Source: SB25 sp029560875 (GTDB lineage Bacteria > Bacteroidota > Bacteroidia > Bacteroidales > Tenuifilaceae). From it: 64,000 bases of DNA. Positions 42,554 to 50,519 of the stretch are shown here, piece after piece (the first letter of the stretch is position 1; the number at the start of each line of letters is the position of its first letter). The notes beneath the pieces are model-generated. The model had not been told where the DNA came from and ran no database searches. It saw nothing but the letters and a program-made list of their open reading frames with translations. Where the stretch lies: positions 19,213 to 83,212 of the forward strand of contig DAOOPM010000015.1 of NCBI GenBank assembly GCA_035388225.1, in the 5' to 3' direction. A program made the translations under genes and the position numbers.

Positions 42554-44581
42554 ATGGCTCGGTGTAAATATTACTGTATTGCGTTGATTTTTGTGTTCCT
42601 CTTGGGTAAAGCATATTCTCAAACACCAACACTTGATTCAATTCAGGTACTTATTGATAATGCGAAAAACGACACCCTTAAACTTTGGTATAAAATATCT
42701 TATGCCGGAGAACTTGCCTATGTAAACCCTTCAAAGTCAAAGAAAATTCTTGATGATGCAATCCAGGAAGCCCAATTGTTGAAATTTAAAAAAGGAGAGG
42801 CCGATGCACTTTACTCCAAAGCAATTGCGGAGGCATTTGAGGGGAATTATCAAGAATCGATGGGACTAATGATTAACTCTTCAAGCATTTACCAAGAAAT
42901 TGGAAATGAAAGTGGTGTTGCGAAATGCTATGGAGGAATGGGTAACATATACTACTTTCTTAACAATTTCCCAAAAGCGGTAGAGTATTTTGAAAATGCC
43001 CTTAAAATATACGAAAAACACAACGAGGAAACAGGTATTGCCTCGTGTTTGGGGAACTTAGGGTTGATTTATCAGGAAACATACCAGTTCGATAAAGCAT
43101 TGGAGTATCAATACAAAGGACTTGAACTTGAAAAGAAAAAGGATAATAAGCGTGGAATTGCAATTTCCCATATTTCAATCGCTAGTATTTATCTCACGAT
43201 GGATAAACTCTTTGATGCAAAAAAGAACGCGAAAGAGGCAATTCGAATTTCTGCTGCATTGATGGATAGTAGTACCCTTTCCGACGGATACTTGAGATTA
43301 GCTGAATGCTACAGGAAGTTAGGCGAAATGGACTCAGCCCAGCTATACCTAAGCAAAACAATCGATATAAACTACAAAATAAAGGCATATCACCAACTAG
43401 CCTATGCACTGGAAACACAAACCAATCTTTACGACTCTATTAGGAATTATTCCTTAGCACTAAAAGCCCACAGAGAACTGCTAAGAATTAAGGATACCTT
43501 GTTGAACTCCGAGAAAACTGCTCAGATAATTGAATTGCAAACGAAATTTGATACGGAGAAAAAAGAGAAGGAAAACCAATTATTGATTGAGCAAAACAGA
43601 GTGCAAAAAATATCACTATACGGTTTGTTGATATTATTTATACTAGGCGCTGGCCTTGCATTAAACATATATAATAGTAGACGAAAAATCCGAAACGCTA
43701 ATTTGACTTTAATTACACTCAATAGTGAACTTCAACAGCAAAAAGAGGAAGTACAAACTCAGGCCGAAAACCTTCAGCAAGCGAATGTTGCCATTCAGAA
43801 TCAGAAAGAGTTAATTGAATTTAACCACCGAAAAATTACCGATAGCATAGCATATGCAAGTATTATACAATCGGCAATGCTACCTTCGGAGGATATTATT
43901 GGCAATTACTTCTCCGATTATTTTGTTTTTTACAAACCCAGAGATGTTGTTAGTGGCGATTTTTACTGGATTAAGGAAAAAGATGATTCCGTTATTATTG
44001 CCGTGGCCGATTGTACTGGACATGGGGTTCCTGGCTCGTTGCTAAGTATAATGGGGATTTCTTACCTTAATGAAATTATTGGAACAAATAATCTAACTCA
44101 ACCCGACAAAGTTCTAGATGAACTTAGACTAGCCGTTAAATCAATTTTTAAGCAATCTCCAAACGACCTCCGAAAGGAAGGTGTTGAAATAGCGATGATT
44201 AGTTATAATCCTAAAACAAATAAACTAATCTTTAGTGGAGCAAAAATATCACTTTGGATATGCAGGAATGGAAAAACGCAAGAATTTCCTGCCGATAAAA
44301 TGTCTATTGGTTTATCAATGAAAGAGAGCGCATTTAATCTCACAGAAGTTTCCTTGGAGAAAAATGATATTATATACCTATTTACCGATGGCATAAGCGA
44401 CCAAATAGGTTGTGAAACTGGGAAGAAATTTTTACGCAAAAACTTAATTGAGTTTTTAACCCGAATTTCACCTATGCCTCTTTCGAACCAGAAGATTAAA
44501 ATAAATGAGATGTTTCAAGATTGGAAAGGTAAACGCTGCGACCAAACTGATGACATTCTAGTAATGGGTTTAAAGGTTTAA
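42554..44581 (+). CDS. TPR-containing membrane SpoIIE/RsbU-type protein phosphatase
   Basis: A 675-aa protein with a signal peptide (about 1-23, ending KAYSQ). Extracytoplasmic tetratricopeptide repeats (about 40-320, e.g. 'GMGNIYYFLNNFPKAVEYFENALKIYEKH' in parts) are followed by one membrane span (about 350-370) and a coiled coil (about 375-425). The C-terminal PP2C-like phosphatase (about 435-675) has metal Asp motifs 'VSGDFYWI', 'VADCTGHGVPGSLLS' and 'LFTDGISDQ'. It should sense through the TPR domain and dephosphorylate a cytosolic Ser/Thr target such as an anti-anti-sigma factor. No STAS or anti-sigma partner is nearby. Confidence 0.9.
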   Translation: MARCKYYCIALIFVFLLGKAYSQTPTLDSIQVLIDNAKNDTLKLWYKISYAGELAYVNPSKSKKILDDAIQEAQLLKFKKGEADALYSKAIAEAFEGNYQESMGLMINSSSIYQEIGNESGVAKCYGGMGNIYYFLNNFPKAVEYFENALKIYEKHNEETGIASCLGNLGLIYQETYQFDKALEYQYKGLELEKKKDNKRGIAISHISIASIYLTMDKLFDAKKNAKEAIRISAALMDSSTLSDGYLRLAECYRKLGEMDSAQLYLSKTIDINYKIKAYHQLAYALETQTNLYDSIRNYSLALKAHRELLRIKDTLLNSEKTAQIIELQTKFDTEKKEKENQLLIEQNRVQKISLYGLLILFILGAGLALNIYNSRRKIRNANLTLITLNSELQQQKEEVQTQAENLQQANVAIQNQKELIEFNHRKITDSIAYASIIQSAMLPSEDIIGNYFSDYFVFYKPRDVVSGDFYWIKEKDDSVIIAVADCTGHGVPGSLLSIMGISYLNEIIGTNNLTQPDKVLDELRLAVKSIFKQSPNDLRKEGVEIAMISYNPKTNKLIFSGAKISLWICRNGKTQEFPADKMSIGLSMKESAFNLTEVSLEKNDIIYLFTDGISDQIGCETGKKFLRKNLIEFLTRISPMPLSNQKIKINEMFQDWKGKRCDQTDDILVMGLKV

Positions 44582-44689
44582 CAATTCTCAGAGTCTAATT
44601 ATTCTGAAATTCATCCGAGTAAAAAGATTTTACGGAGATAATTTTAGTAGAATCTTTTAATTACTTTTGCTCCCTTTAATATCTACCTT

Positions 44690-45604
44690 ATGTTCAGCTT
44701 AGATAAGAAACGTTGGCAATGGGCAGCGTTATTTTTACTCGCATTCGTTTGGGGTGGCTCTTTTATATTGATGAAACGTGGGCTCGATGCGTTTTCTTAC
44801 TTCCAGATTGGAGCAATAAGAATATTTTTCAGTTTTCTTATTCTACTCCCAATTTCAATAAAGAATTTAAAATACATCAATAAGCAAAACTTTGGCTATT
44901 TACTAGCCAGCGGTTTTTTAGGAAACTTTTTTCCAGCCTTTTTGTTTCCGCTTGCACAAACACAAGTCCCTAGTTCCCTGGCAGGAATTCTCAATGGTTT
45001 AACACCTTTTTTTACATTGATAATTGGCGTTTTGGCTTTTAAAAGTAAGCCTAACACATTGCAGTACATTGGTGTGTTTGTAGGTTTCGTGGGTGCTTCT
45101 ATATTGGTTTCCAACGGTAACTTTAGCTCTTTAAGTGGCATTAATGCCTATGCTTTGATAATAGTTTTTGCAACGTTTATGTATGGAATTAATGCAAATA
45201 TTATTAGAAATAAACTTTCTGGATTGAATGGAATACAAATCACATCTTTACTGTTCTTTCTTATAGGCCCTTTTGCGGGGGTTGTTTTAATGTTTACTGA
45301 CTTTACTGTTGCAACTCAATCCGATAAATTTTGGACAAGCTTAATGGCAGTTCTTACCCTTTCAGTTTTTGCATCAGTGATTCTATTGTTTATATACAAC
45401 AATTTAATTCATAAGGCTGGGCCAATATTTGCATCATCGGCAACATATATTATTCCATTCTTTGCGCTGATGTGGGGAATGATGGATAATGAACGTGTTA
45501 GTTCACTACATTTAATCAGCTTGCTGATTATACTTTGTGGAGTGTACCTAGCAAGCTTACGCCGAATACCTTACCTTGGTTTTGTGAAAGGGCTTTTCCG
45601 TTAG
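44690..45604 (+). CDS. DMT-superfamily EamA transporter
   Basis: A 304-aa membrane protein of ten spans with two EamA halves. The opening 'FVWGGSFILMKRGLDAF' and 'LNGLTPFFTLIIGVLAFKSKP' are typical of drug/metabolite exporters. Substrate unknown; many export amino acids or metabolites. Its last four bases overlap the stop of the convergent PatB gene. Confidence 0.9.
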   Translation: MFSLDKKRWQWAALFLLAFVWGGSFILMKRGLDAFSYFQIGAIRIFFSFLILLPISIKNLKYINKQNFGYLLASGFLGNFFPAFLFPLAQTQVPSSLAGILNGLTPFFTLIIGVLAFKSKPNTLQYIGVFVGFVGASILVSNGNFSSLSGINAYALIIVFATFMYGINANIIRNKLSGLNGIQITSLLFFLIGPFAGVVLMFTDFTVATQSDKFWTSLMAVLTLSVFASVILLFIYNNLIHKAGPIFASSATYIIPFFALMWGMMDNERVSSLHLISLLIILCGVYLASLRRIPYLGFVKGLFR

Positions 45605-46779
45605 CAATTCTTAAACGAATCAATTAGTTTATTTAGAGCAATTTGCACCACAGAACGTGGGCAAGCAATGTTCATACGTTGAAAACCTGTACCCTCAGCA
45701 CCAAAGCCATTGCCAGCGTTAAGGCCTAAGCCAACTTCGTTTATCAACTTTTTGTTAAGTGCTTCATCGTTCATTTCAAACTCTCTGAAATCGAGCCATA
45801 GTAAATATGTACCTTGAGGTTTGGTAAATTTTAATTTTGGAAGATGTTGCTTTAAGGTTCTTTCAACCAAATCAACATTGCCCTCAAAATACTGAAGGAG
45901 TTCGGTCAGCCATTCCTCCCCTTCTAGGCTAAATGCTGCTTTAACAGCCTCGTTTCCGAATATATTCCCCATTCCCGCACCCGTTTCTTCCAACTCGTGC
46001 TTATACTTTTTCATCATATCGGGGTTAGATATAATGACGAAACCGCTTGCCAAGCCTGCAATATTAAAAGTTTTACTTGCTGAACTGAAGGTAATTGTGT
46101 TTTTTGCAAAATTGGAGTTAATTGATGCTAATGGAATATGCTTGTATGCCTTGTAAACCAAATCGCAATGAATTTCATCTGCAACAACAAGAACATTGTG
46201 TTTCACACAAATATCTCCTAGTTGAGTTAACTCGTTTAAATTCCATACTCTGCCAACAGGATTATGAGGGTTCGATAGTATTAGCATCGATGCACCTTGA
46301 GCAGCCAATCGCTCTAACTCACCAAAGTTCATAGAGTAATTGCCGTTGCTTTCAATCAGTGGATTATTAACTAGCACTCTTCCATTGTTTTCGACAGTTG
46401 AAAAGAATGGATGGTAGACTGGCGGTTGAATTATTATTTTGTCGCCAGGCTTTGTTAATGCTCTTATTACATGGTTTAATCCGGAAACAACCCCAGGGCA
46501 AAACTCAATCCAGTCGCTTTGAACATTCCAACCATGCCTTCTTTTGTACCATTCGGTTATTGCAAGGTTATAGGACTCATCCCTAAATGAATAGCCAAGG
46601 AAAGGATGAGTGCATCTATTCCTAATCGCTTCAAAAATAAAATCGGGGGTTTGAATATCCATATCGGCCACCCACATTGGAATAACATCAGCATTGCCAA
46701 AAATCTCCTTACGCAAATCGTACTTAACGCACGAGGAGTTTTCGCGGTTGTTTTTTATATAGAAATTGTAATTAGCCAT
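45601..46779 (-). CDS. PatB/MalY-type C-S lyase (cystathionine beta-lyase-like aminotransferase fold)
   Basis: A 392-aa PLP enzyme. The ATG giving 'ANYNFYIKNNRENS' is preferred to a longer frame. PatB features: 'DVIPMWVADMDIQTPDFI', 'PPVYHPFF', 'LILSNPHNPVGRVW', 'VVADEIHCDLVY' and the PLP-binding Lys in 'SASKTFNIAGL'. The family cleaves C-S bonds of cystathionine and cysteine conjugates, giving ammonia, pyruvate or a keto acid, and thiol. Divergent from the tryptophanase gene, another beta-eliminating enzyme. Confidence 0.9.
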   Translation of the reverse strand: MANYNFYIKNNRENSSCVKYDLRKEIFGNADVIPMWVADMDIQTPDFIFEAIRNRCTHPFLGYSFRDESYNLAITEWYKRRHGWNVQSDWIEFCPGVVSGLNHVIRALTKPGDKIIIQPPVYHPFFSTVENNGRVLVNNPLIESNGNYSMNFGELERLAAQGASMLILSNPHNPVGRVWNLNELTQLGDICVKHNVLVVADEIHCDLVYKAYKHIPLASINSNFAKNTITFSSASKTFNIAGLASGFVIISNPDMMKKYKHELEETGAGMGNIFGNEAVKAAFSLEGEEWLTELLQYFEGNVDLVERTLKQHLPKLKFTKPQGTYLLWLDFREFEMNDEALNKKLINEVGLGLNAGNGFGAEGTGFQRMNIACPRSVVQIALNKLIDSFKNC

Positions 46780-46865
46780 AGCATGGTTAAAATGTTGAGA
46801 TAAAGATAAACGAACCATTCTAAAAATCACTTTAATTTACATCGATATTTTTTATTCGCAACCGA

Positions 46866-46897
46866 TTTCGGTTTTTCAATCAAGTTACTTATATTTG
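46866..46897 (+). promoter_or_regulatory. Promoter of the tryptophanase leader
   Basis: TTTC at 46866-46869, a 20-bp spacer, TATATTTG at 46890-46897 (exact -7). It implies a transcript starting near 46904 and a roughly 200-nt leader before tnaA. Confidence 0.65.
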
Positions 46898-46935
46898 CAA
46901 TCAATAGGACTTATACTACATTCATTATCAAATTA

Positions 46936-47010
46936 ATGGTATTTAGTTTACACATAAGAATTGCCCCTAAATACGTATTCCTGAATATCAAGAACAGGGA
47001 TAATTTCTAA
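46936..47010 (+). CDS. Candidate 24-aa leader peptide upstream of tryptophanase (TnaC-like)
   Basis: ATG at 46936 opens 24 codons (starting MVFSLHIRIAPKYVF, ending KNRDNF) and stops at 47008-47010, 92 bp before tnaA and about 30 nt after the inferred transcript start. E. coli TnaC is also 24 codons and contains LHICVTSKW. Here LHIRIAPKY shows the same L-H-I-x-(V/I)-x-x-K-aromatic spacing, with Tyr for the sensing Trp. AATGGTAT around its start codon (46935-46942) is exactly complementary to ATACCATT just after its stop (47015-47022), and a weak hairpin plus T5 follows at 47044-47063. This is suggestive of translation-dependent attenuation, but a short match like this can arise by chance. Confidence 0.35.
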   Translation: MVFSLHIRIAPKYVFLNIKNRDNF

Positions 47011-47043
47011 TTCCATACCATTTTCTTTTTGTTATTGTAATTT

Positions 47044-47063
47044 CTTCTTTATCAGAAGTTTTT
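47044..47063 (+). terminator. Weak hairpin plus T-tract in the tryptophanase leader (possible attenuator)
   Basis: CTTCT/AGAAG stem with a 5-nt loop, then TTTTT, 40 bp before the tnaA ATG. The stem is short and AT-rich, so it would be weak alone. Confidence 0.3.
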
Positions 47064-47102
47064 ACTCATTTTATTTATTAACAATCACTAAAATTTAAAA
47101 CT

Positions 47103-48479
47103 ATGGAATTACCTTTTTCAGAATCGTATAAAATCAAAATGGTTGAACCTCTTCGCCGCAGTACTCGCGAGGAACGTGAGCAATGGATTAAAGAGGCAAA
47201 GTATAACCTTTTCAACTTAAAAAGCAATCAGGTTTTTATTGATTTGCTTACCGACTCTGGTACAGGCGCTATGAGCGACCGCCAATGGGGTGCAATTATG
47301 ATGGGCGACGAGAGTTATGCTGGAGCATCATCATACTACAACCTTAAAAACTCCATTCAGAGCATTCTTGGTTTCGAGTATTTTATGCCAACACACCAAG
47401 GTAGAGCTGCGGAAAATGTGCTTTTTTCTGTGATGGTAAAAGAGGGCGATTATATTCCAGGAAACTCACACTTCGATACAACCAAAGGTCATATCGAGTT
47501 CCGTAAGGCTCACGCTGTTGATTGTACTATAGATGAGGCTGCAAACACCGAACTATACCACCCTTTCAAAGGAAACGTTGACCCCGCAAAACTCGAAAAG
47601 TTTATGAGCGAGAATCACGCTAAAGTTCCTTTTATCATTGTTACTGTAACCAATAACACTGCTGGTGGTCAACCAGTATCGATGGAATGCTTGCGTCAGG
47701 TTCGCAAAATTGCCGACAAGTATGGAAAGAGAGTGGTTTTCGACTCCGCTCGTTTTGCTGAAAATGCTTATTTTATTAAAATTCGCGAGGAAGGTTATGC
47801 CAATAAAACTATCAAGGAGATTGTAAAGGAGATGTTCTCCTACGCCGATGCAATGACAATGAGTAGCAAGAAAGATGCTATTGTTAACATTGGTGGTTTT
47901 ATTGCAATGCGCGATAATGAACTATGGCGCCAGTGTTCAACTTTCAACATCATGTTTGAAGGTTATGTAACCTACGGCGGAATGTCGGGTAGGGATATGA
48001 ATGCATTGGCTGTTGGACTTGACGAAGGTACCGAGTTCGATTACCTTGAAACCCGCATAAAGCAAGTTGAGTACCTTGGAAATCGTCTTAAAGAGTTTGG
48101 AATTCCATTCCAATATCCTGCTGGTGGTCATGCAATTTTTGTTGATGCAAACAAGGTTTTACCAAACATTCCTAAAGAGGAGTTAAGAGCGCAAACCCTT
48201 GCCATTGAACTTTACCTTGAGGCTGGTATTCGTGGAGTTGAGATTGGAACACTTTTAGCCGATCGTGATCCTGTAACCCGCGAGAATCGTTACCCAAAAC
48301 TTGAACTTTTACGTTTAGCAATTCCTCGTAGAGTTTATACTAACAACCACATGGATGTTATTGCTGTTGCACTTAAGAACGTTTATGACAGAAGAAACGA
48401 GTTAAAGCACGGATTTGATATTGTTTGGGAAGCGCCAATAATGCGTCACTTCACAGTGGAACTTGAAAGAGTAAAATAA
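47103..48479 (+). CDS. tnaA: Tryptophanase
   Basis: A 458-aa PLP-dependent beta-eliminating lyase that splits tryptophan to indole, pyruvate and ammonia. Family features: 'LTDSGTGAMSDRQWGAIMMGDE', 'PTHQGRAAENVL', 'NTAGGQPVSM', 'VFDSARFAENAYFIK' and the PLP Lys in 'MSSKKDAIVNIGG'. To separate it from tyrosine phenol-lyase I used two positions recalled from the literature. It has Asp in 'HFDTTKGH' where TPL has Thr, and Ile in 'GVEIG' where TPL has Arg ('MERG'). Both favour tryptophanase. It has a long leader with a candidate leader peptide. A hairpin terminator follows. Confidence 0.9.
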   Translation: MELPFSESYKIKMVEPLRRSTREEREQWIKEAKYNLFNLKSNQVFIDLLTDSGTGAMSDRQWGAIMMGDESYAGASSYYNLKNSIQSILGFEYFMPTHQGRAAENVLFSVMVKEGDYIPGNSHFDTTKGHIEFRKAHAVDCTIDEAANTELYHPFKGNVDPAKLEKFMSENHAKVPFIIVTVTNNTAGGQPVSMECLRQVRKIADKYGKRVVFDSARFAENAYFIKIREEGYANKTIKEIVKEMFSYADAMTMSSKKDAIVNIGGFIAMRDNELWRQCSTFNIMFEGYVTYGGMSGRDMNALAVGLDEGTEFDYLETRIKQVEYLGNRLKEFGIPFQYPAGGHAIFVDANKVLPNIPKEELRAQTLAIELYLEAGIRGVEIGTLLADRDPVTRENRYPKLELLRLAIPRRVYTNNHMDVIAVALKNVYDRRNELKHGFDIVWEAPIMRHFTVELERVK

Positions 48480-48506
48480 ATTTAGGATCTAATACTAGTT
48501 TATTTG

Positions 48507-48542
48507 AAGAGGTCTTCAATCCTATGATTGCAAGGCCTCTTT
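48507..48542 (+). terminator. Terminator of tnaA
   Basis: Imperfect stem AAGAGGTCTTCAATC ... GATTGCAAGGCCTCTT, then a T-rich tail. It is 28 bp after the stop. Confidence 0.7.
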
Positions 48543-48661
48543 ACTTTTACCAAAAATAACCTTTATCTATTTTTCTTGTTATTTACTTCAATTTTGACAT
48601 TCTTTGTACTTCTTTTGTAAATCAGACGAAAGACTTGTCTGAAATCAATATTTTGCTTTTA

Positions 48662-50038
48662 ATGAAAGATTTTACAACTGGGAGTGAATCCCGACATATC
48701 TTTAAATTTGCATTGCCAATGCTCATTGGTAATATTTTCCAGCAATTATATAATATTGTAGATAGCATAATTGTTGGACGTTATTTGGGCGACAAAGCGT
48801 TAGCCGCAGTTGGCGCATCATTCCCAATAATTTTTATGGTAATTGCGCTGGTTATTGGAATTGGAATTGGCGCATCAGTTGTTATATCTCAGTATTTTGG
48901 GGCAAAACAGTACGATAAAGTTAAGCGAGCCTCCGATACTACATACATCTTCCTTTTGGTTGCGGGTGCTATAATCACAGTTGTTGGCATAACAACTAGC
49001 GAGTGGATATTCCGTTTTCTTCAACTTCCTGAAGAGTTAATGGATTCCGCCATAACGTACCTCAATATTTACATGTACGGAATGGTTATTATGTTCGGAT
49101 TCAATGGTACATCTAGCATTCTAAGAGGAATAGGCGATTCAAAAACTCCCTTATACTTTTTAATTATTTCAACCTTTGCTAACATTGGGTTAGATTTGCT
49201 TTTCGTGCTAGTTTTTAAGTGGGGAATAGCAGGCGCTGCATGGGCTACGGTTATTTCTCAGGCTGGTGCGTTTATTGCAGCCTTAGCATACTTAAACCAC
49301 AAGCAACATATACTTAGGATTGATGTGAAAAAGATATCCTTTGATTGGGATATTTTTAAACAAAGTATCAGGATTGGTTTACCAACAGGAATTCAGCAAA
49401 CATTGGTTGCACTAGGCGGTATGGCAATGATGGGAATTGTCAACACTTTTGGAACACCCGTAATTGCTGCTTTCTCGGCAGCAGGACGGGTCGATTCGTT
49501 GGCTGTTATTCCTGCAATGAACTTTGCGGCAGCACTATCGGGCTTTGTTGGTCAGAATGTTGGTGCAGGTAAACTCGACAGAGTTGCTAAAGGGTTAAAA
49601 GCAACCATGTGGATGTCGGTTGCAGTTTGTGCATCCATAACCGTGATTATAATAATCTGGGGAGAATCAATTATGACCATTTTTACCACTAGTCCTAATG
49701 TTGTAGATATTGGTTACCATTATCTGTTAATTGTAAGCGTATTCTATATCTTCTTTGCAATAATGTTCAACTTTAATGGATTACTGCGAGGAGCCGGTGC
49801 TGCTGTAGTGCCAATGTATATCACACTACTTTCGCTTTGGCTAATTCGAATTCCTTTGGCTTACTTTTTAAGTAAAACTTTAAATATGGGCGAAAAAGGT
49901 ATTTGGTGGTCAATTCCAATTGGTTGGGTCTTTGGTGCAATTGCCGCAGGATTGTACTATAAGTATGGGCGATGGCAAAACAAATCGATTGTTAACCTCA
50001 CACTTATTGAGAGCGAGGAAGGATTGATAGAGGATTAA
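48662..50038 (+). CDS. MATE-family efflux transporter
   Basis: A 458-aa, 12-span multidrug/oligosaccharidyl-lipid exporter of the NorM/DinF type. The ATG at 48662 gives the usual short N-terminus 'KDFTTGSESRHIFKFALPMLIGN'. Hallmarks: 'QQLYNIVDSIIVGRYLGDKALAAVG' in the first spans and 'GLPTGIQQTLVALGGMAMMGIVN' in the second half. Driven by Na+ or H+. It follows tnaA after its terminator; whether it exports indole-related compounds is only a guess. Confidence 0.92.
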   Translation: MKDFTTGSESRHIFKFALPMLIGNIFQQLYNIVDSIIVGRYLGDKALAAVGASFPIIFMVIALVIGIGIGASVVISQYFGAKQYDKVKRASDTTYIFLLVAGAIITVVGITTSEWIFRFLQLPEELMDSAITYLNIYMYGMVIMFGFNGTSSILRGIGDSKTPLYFLIISTFANIGLDLLFVLVFKWGIAGAAWATVISQAGAFIAALAYLNHKQHILRIDVKKISFDWDIFKQSIRIGLPTGIQQTLVALGGMAMMGIVNTFGTPVIAAFSAAGRVDSLAVIPAMNFAAALSGFVGQNVGAGKLDRVAKGLKATMWMSVAVCASITVIIIIWGESIMTIFTTSPNVVDIGYHYLLIVSVFYIFFAIMFNFNGLLRGAGAAVVPMYITLLSLWLIRIPLAYFLSKTLNMGEKGIWWSIPIGWVFGAIAAGLYYKYGRWQNKSIVNLTLIESEEGLIED

Positions 50039-50096
50039 TTATTCTTTCATAATATCATCATTGAAACAGAAAGGGCGATATTTAAAATCTTATTTA

Positions 50097-50104
50097 TATC
50101 TTTG
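50097..50104 (+). promoter_or_regulatory. -7 box of the 94-aa conserved protein gene
   Basis: TATCTTTG, an exact TAnnTTTG match, 26 bp before the ATG. No convincing -33 box at the usual spacing. Confidence 0.5.
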
Positions 50105-50130
50105 CGCATCAATTAATAAATGTTTTAAAC

Positions 50131-50415
50131 ATGGCAAATAAGAAAAACCTTAAGAAAGACGTTGACTTTCTTGTAAGCGAAGTAGTTAGCGATTGCTATA
50201 CTTTTATGCTAATTCACGGTAATAAAAATCAGGATAAAGCACTTGCTATTATCGAAACTATGCTTGAGAAACGCAACGAGTTAGTTACAAGAATCAACAA
50301 TCCTGAAAATAAGCACGATGCTAAAGCCGTTAAGGCTCACTATAAGGCAATCCAAGAGGATTTAATGGTTGCTGTTGACGATTGCTTTACTAAACTTAGC
50401 GAAATTACTAAGTAA
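50131..50415 (+). CDS. Small helical conserved protein, function unknown
   Basis: A 94-aa, highly charged, predominantly helical cytosolic protein ('LKKDVDFLVSEVVSDCYTFM', 'DKALAIIETMLEKRNELVTRI', 'KAHYKAIQEDLMVAVDDCF'). I believe similar small proteins occur across Bacteroidota but know no function. It has its own promoter box and a strong terminator, so it is an independent and probably well-expressed gene. Confidence 0.75.
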   Translation: MANKKNLKKDVDFLVSEVVSDCYTFMLIHGNKNQDKALAIIETMLEKRNELVTRINNPENKHDAKAVKAHYKAIQEDLMVAVDDCFTKLSEITK

Positions 50416-50436
50416 TAGTCTTTACAAAATAATTTA

Positions 50437-50466
50437 AACCCAGGGCAATTGCTCTGGGTTTTTTAT
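50437..50466 (+). terminator. Terminator of the 94-aa gene
   Basis: AACCCAGGGCAATTGCTCTGGGTT hairpin with near-perfect arms, then a T-tract. Confidence 0.9.
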
Positions 50467-50467
50467 T

Positions 50468-50500
50468 AGTAAACCCCCGAAATGATTATTTCGAGGGTTT
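50468..50500 (-). terminator. Terminator of the nucleoside transporter gene (minus strand)
   Basis: On the minus strand AAACCCTCGAAAT/ATTTCGGGGGTTT (one G-T pair) followed by a T-rich tract. It is placed back to back with the plus-strand terminator. Confidence 0.8.
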
Positions 50501-50519
50501 CTACTTTTTAAAACAACTA

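Noticed and set aside
46989..47063. Strong intrinsic terminator or tryptophan riboswitch before tnaA
   Set aside because: Only a 5-bp AT-rich stem is visible and no known riboswitch core is recognisable; kept as a weak attenuator candidate.
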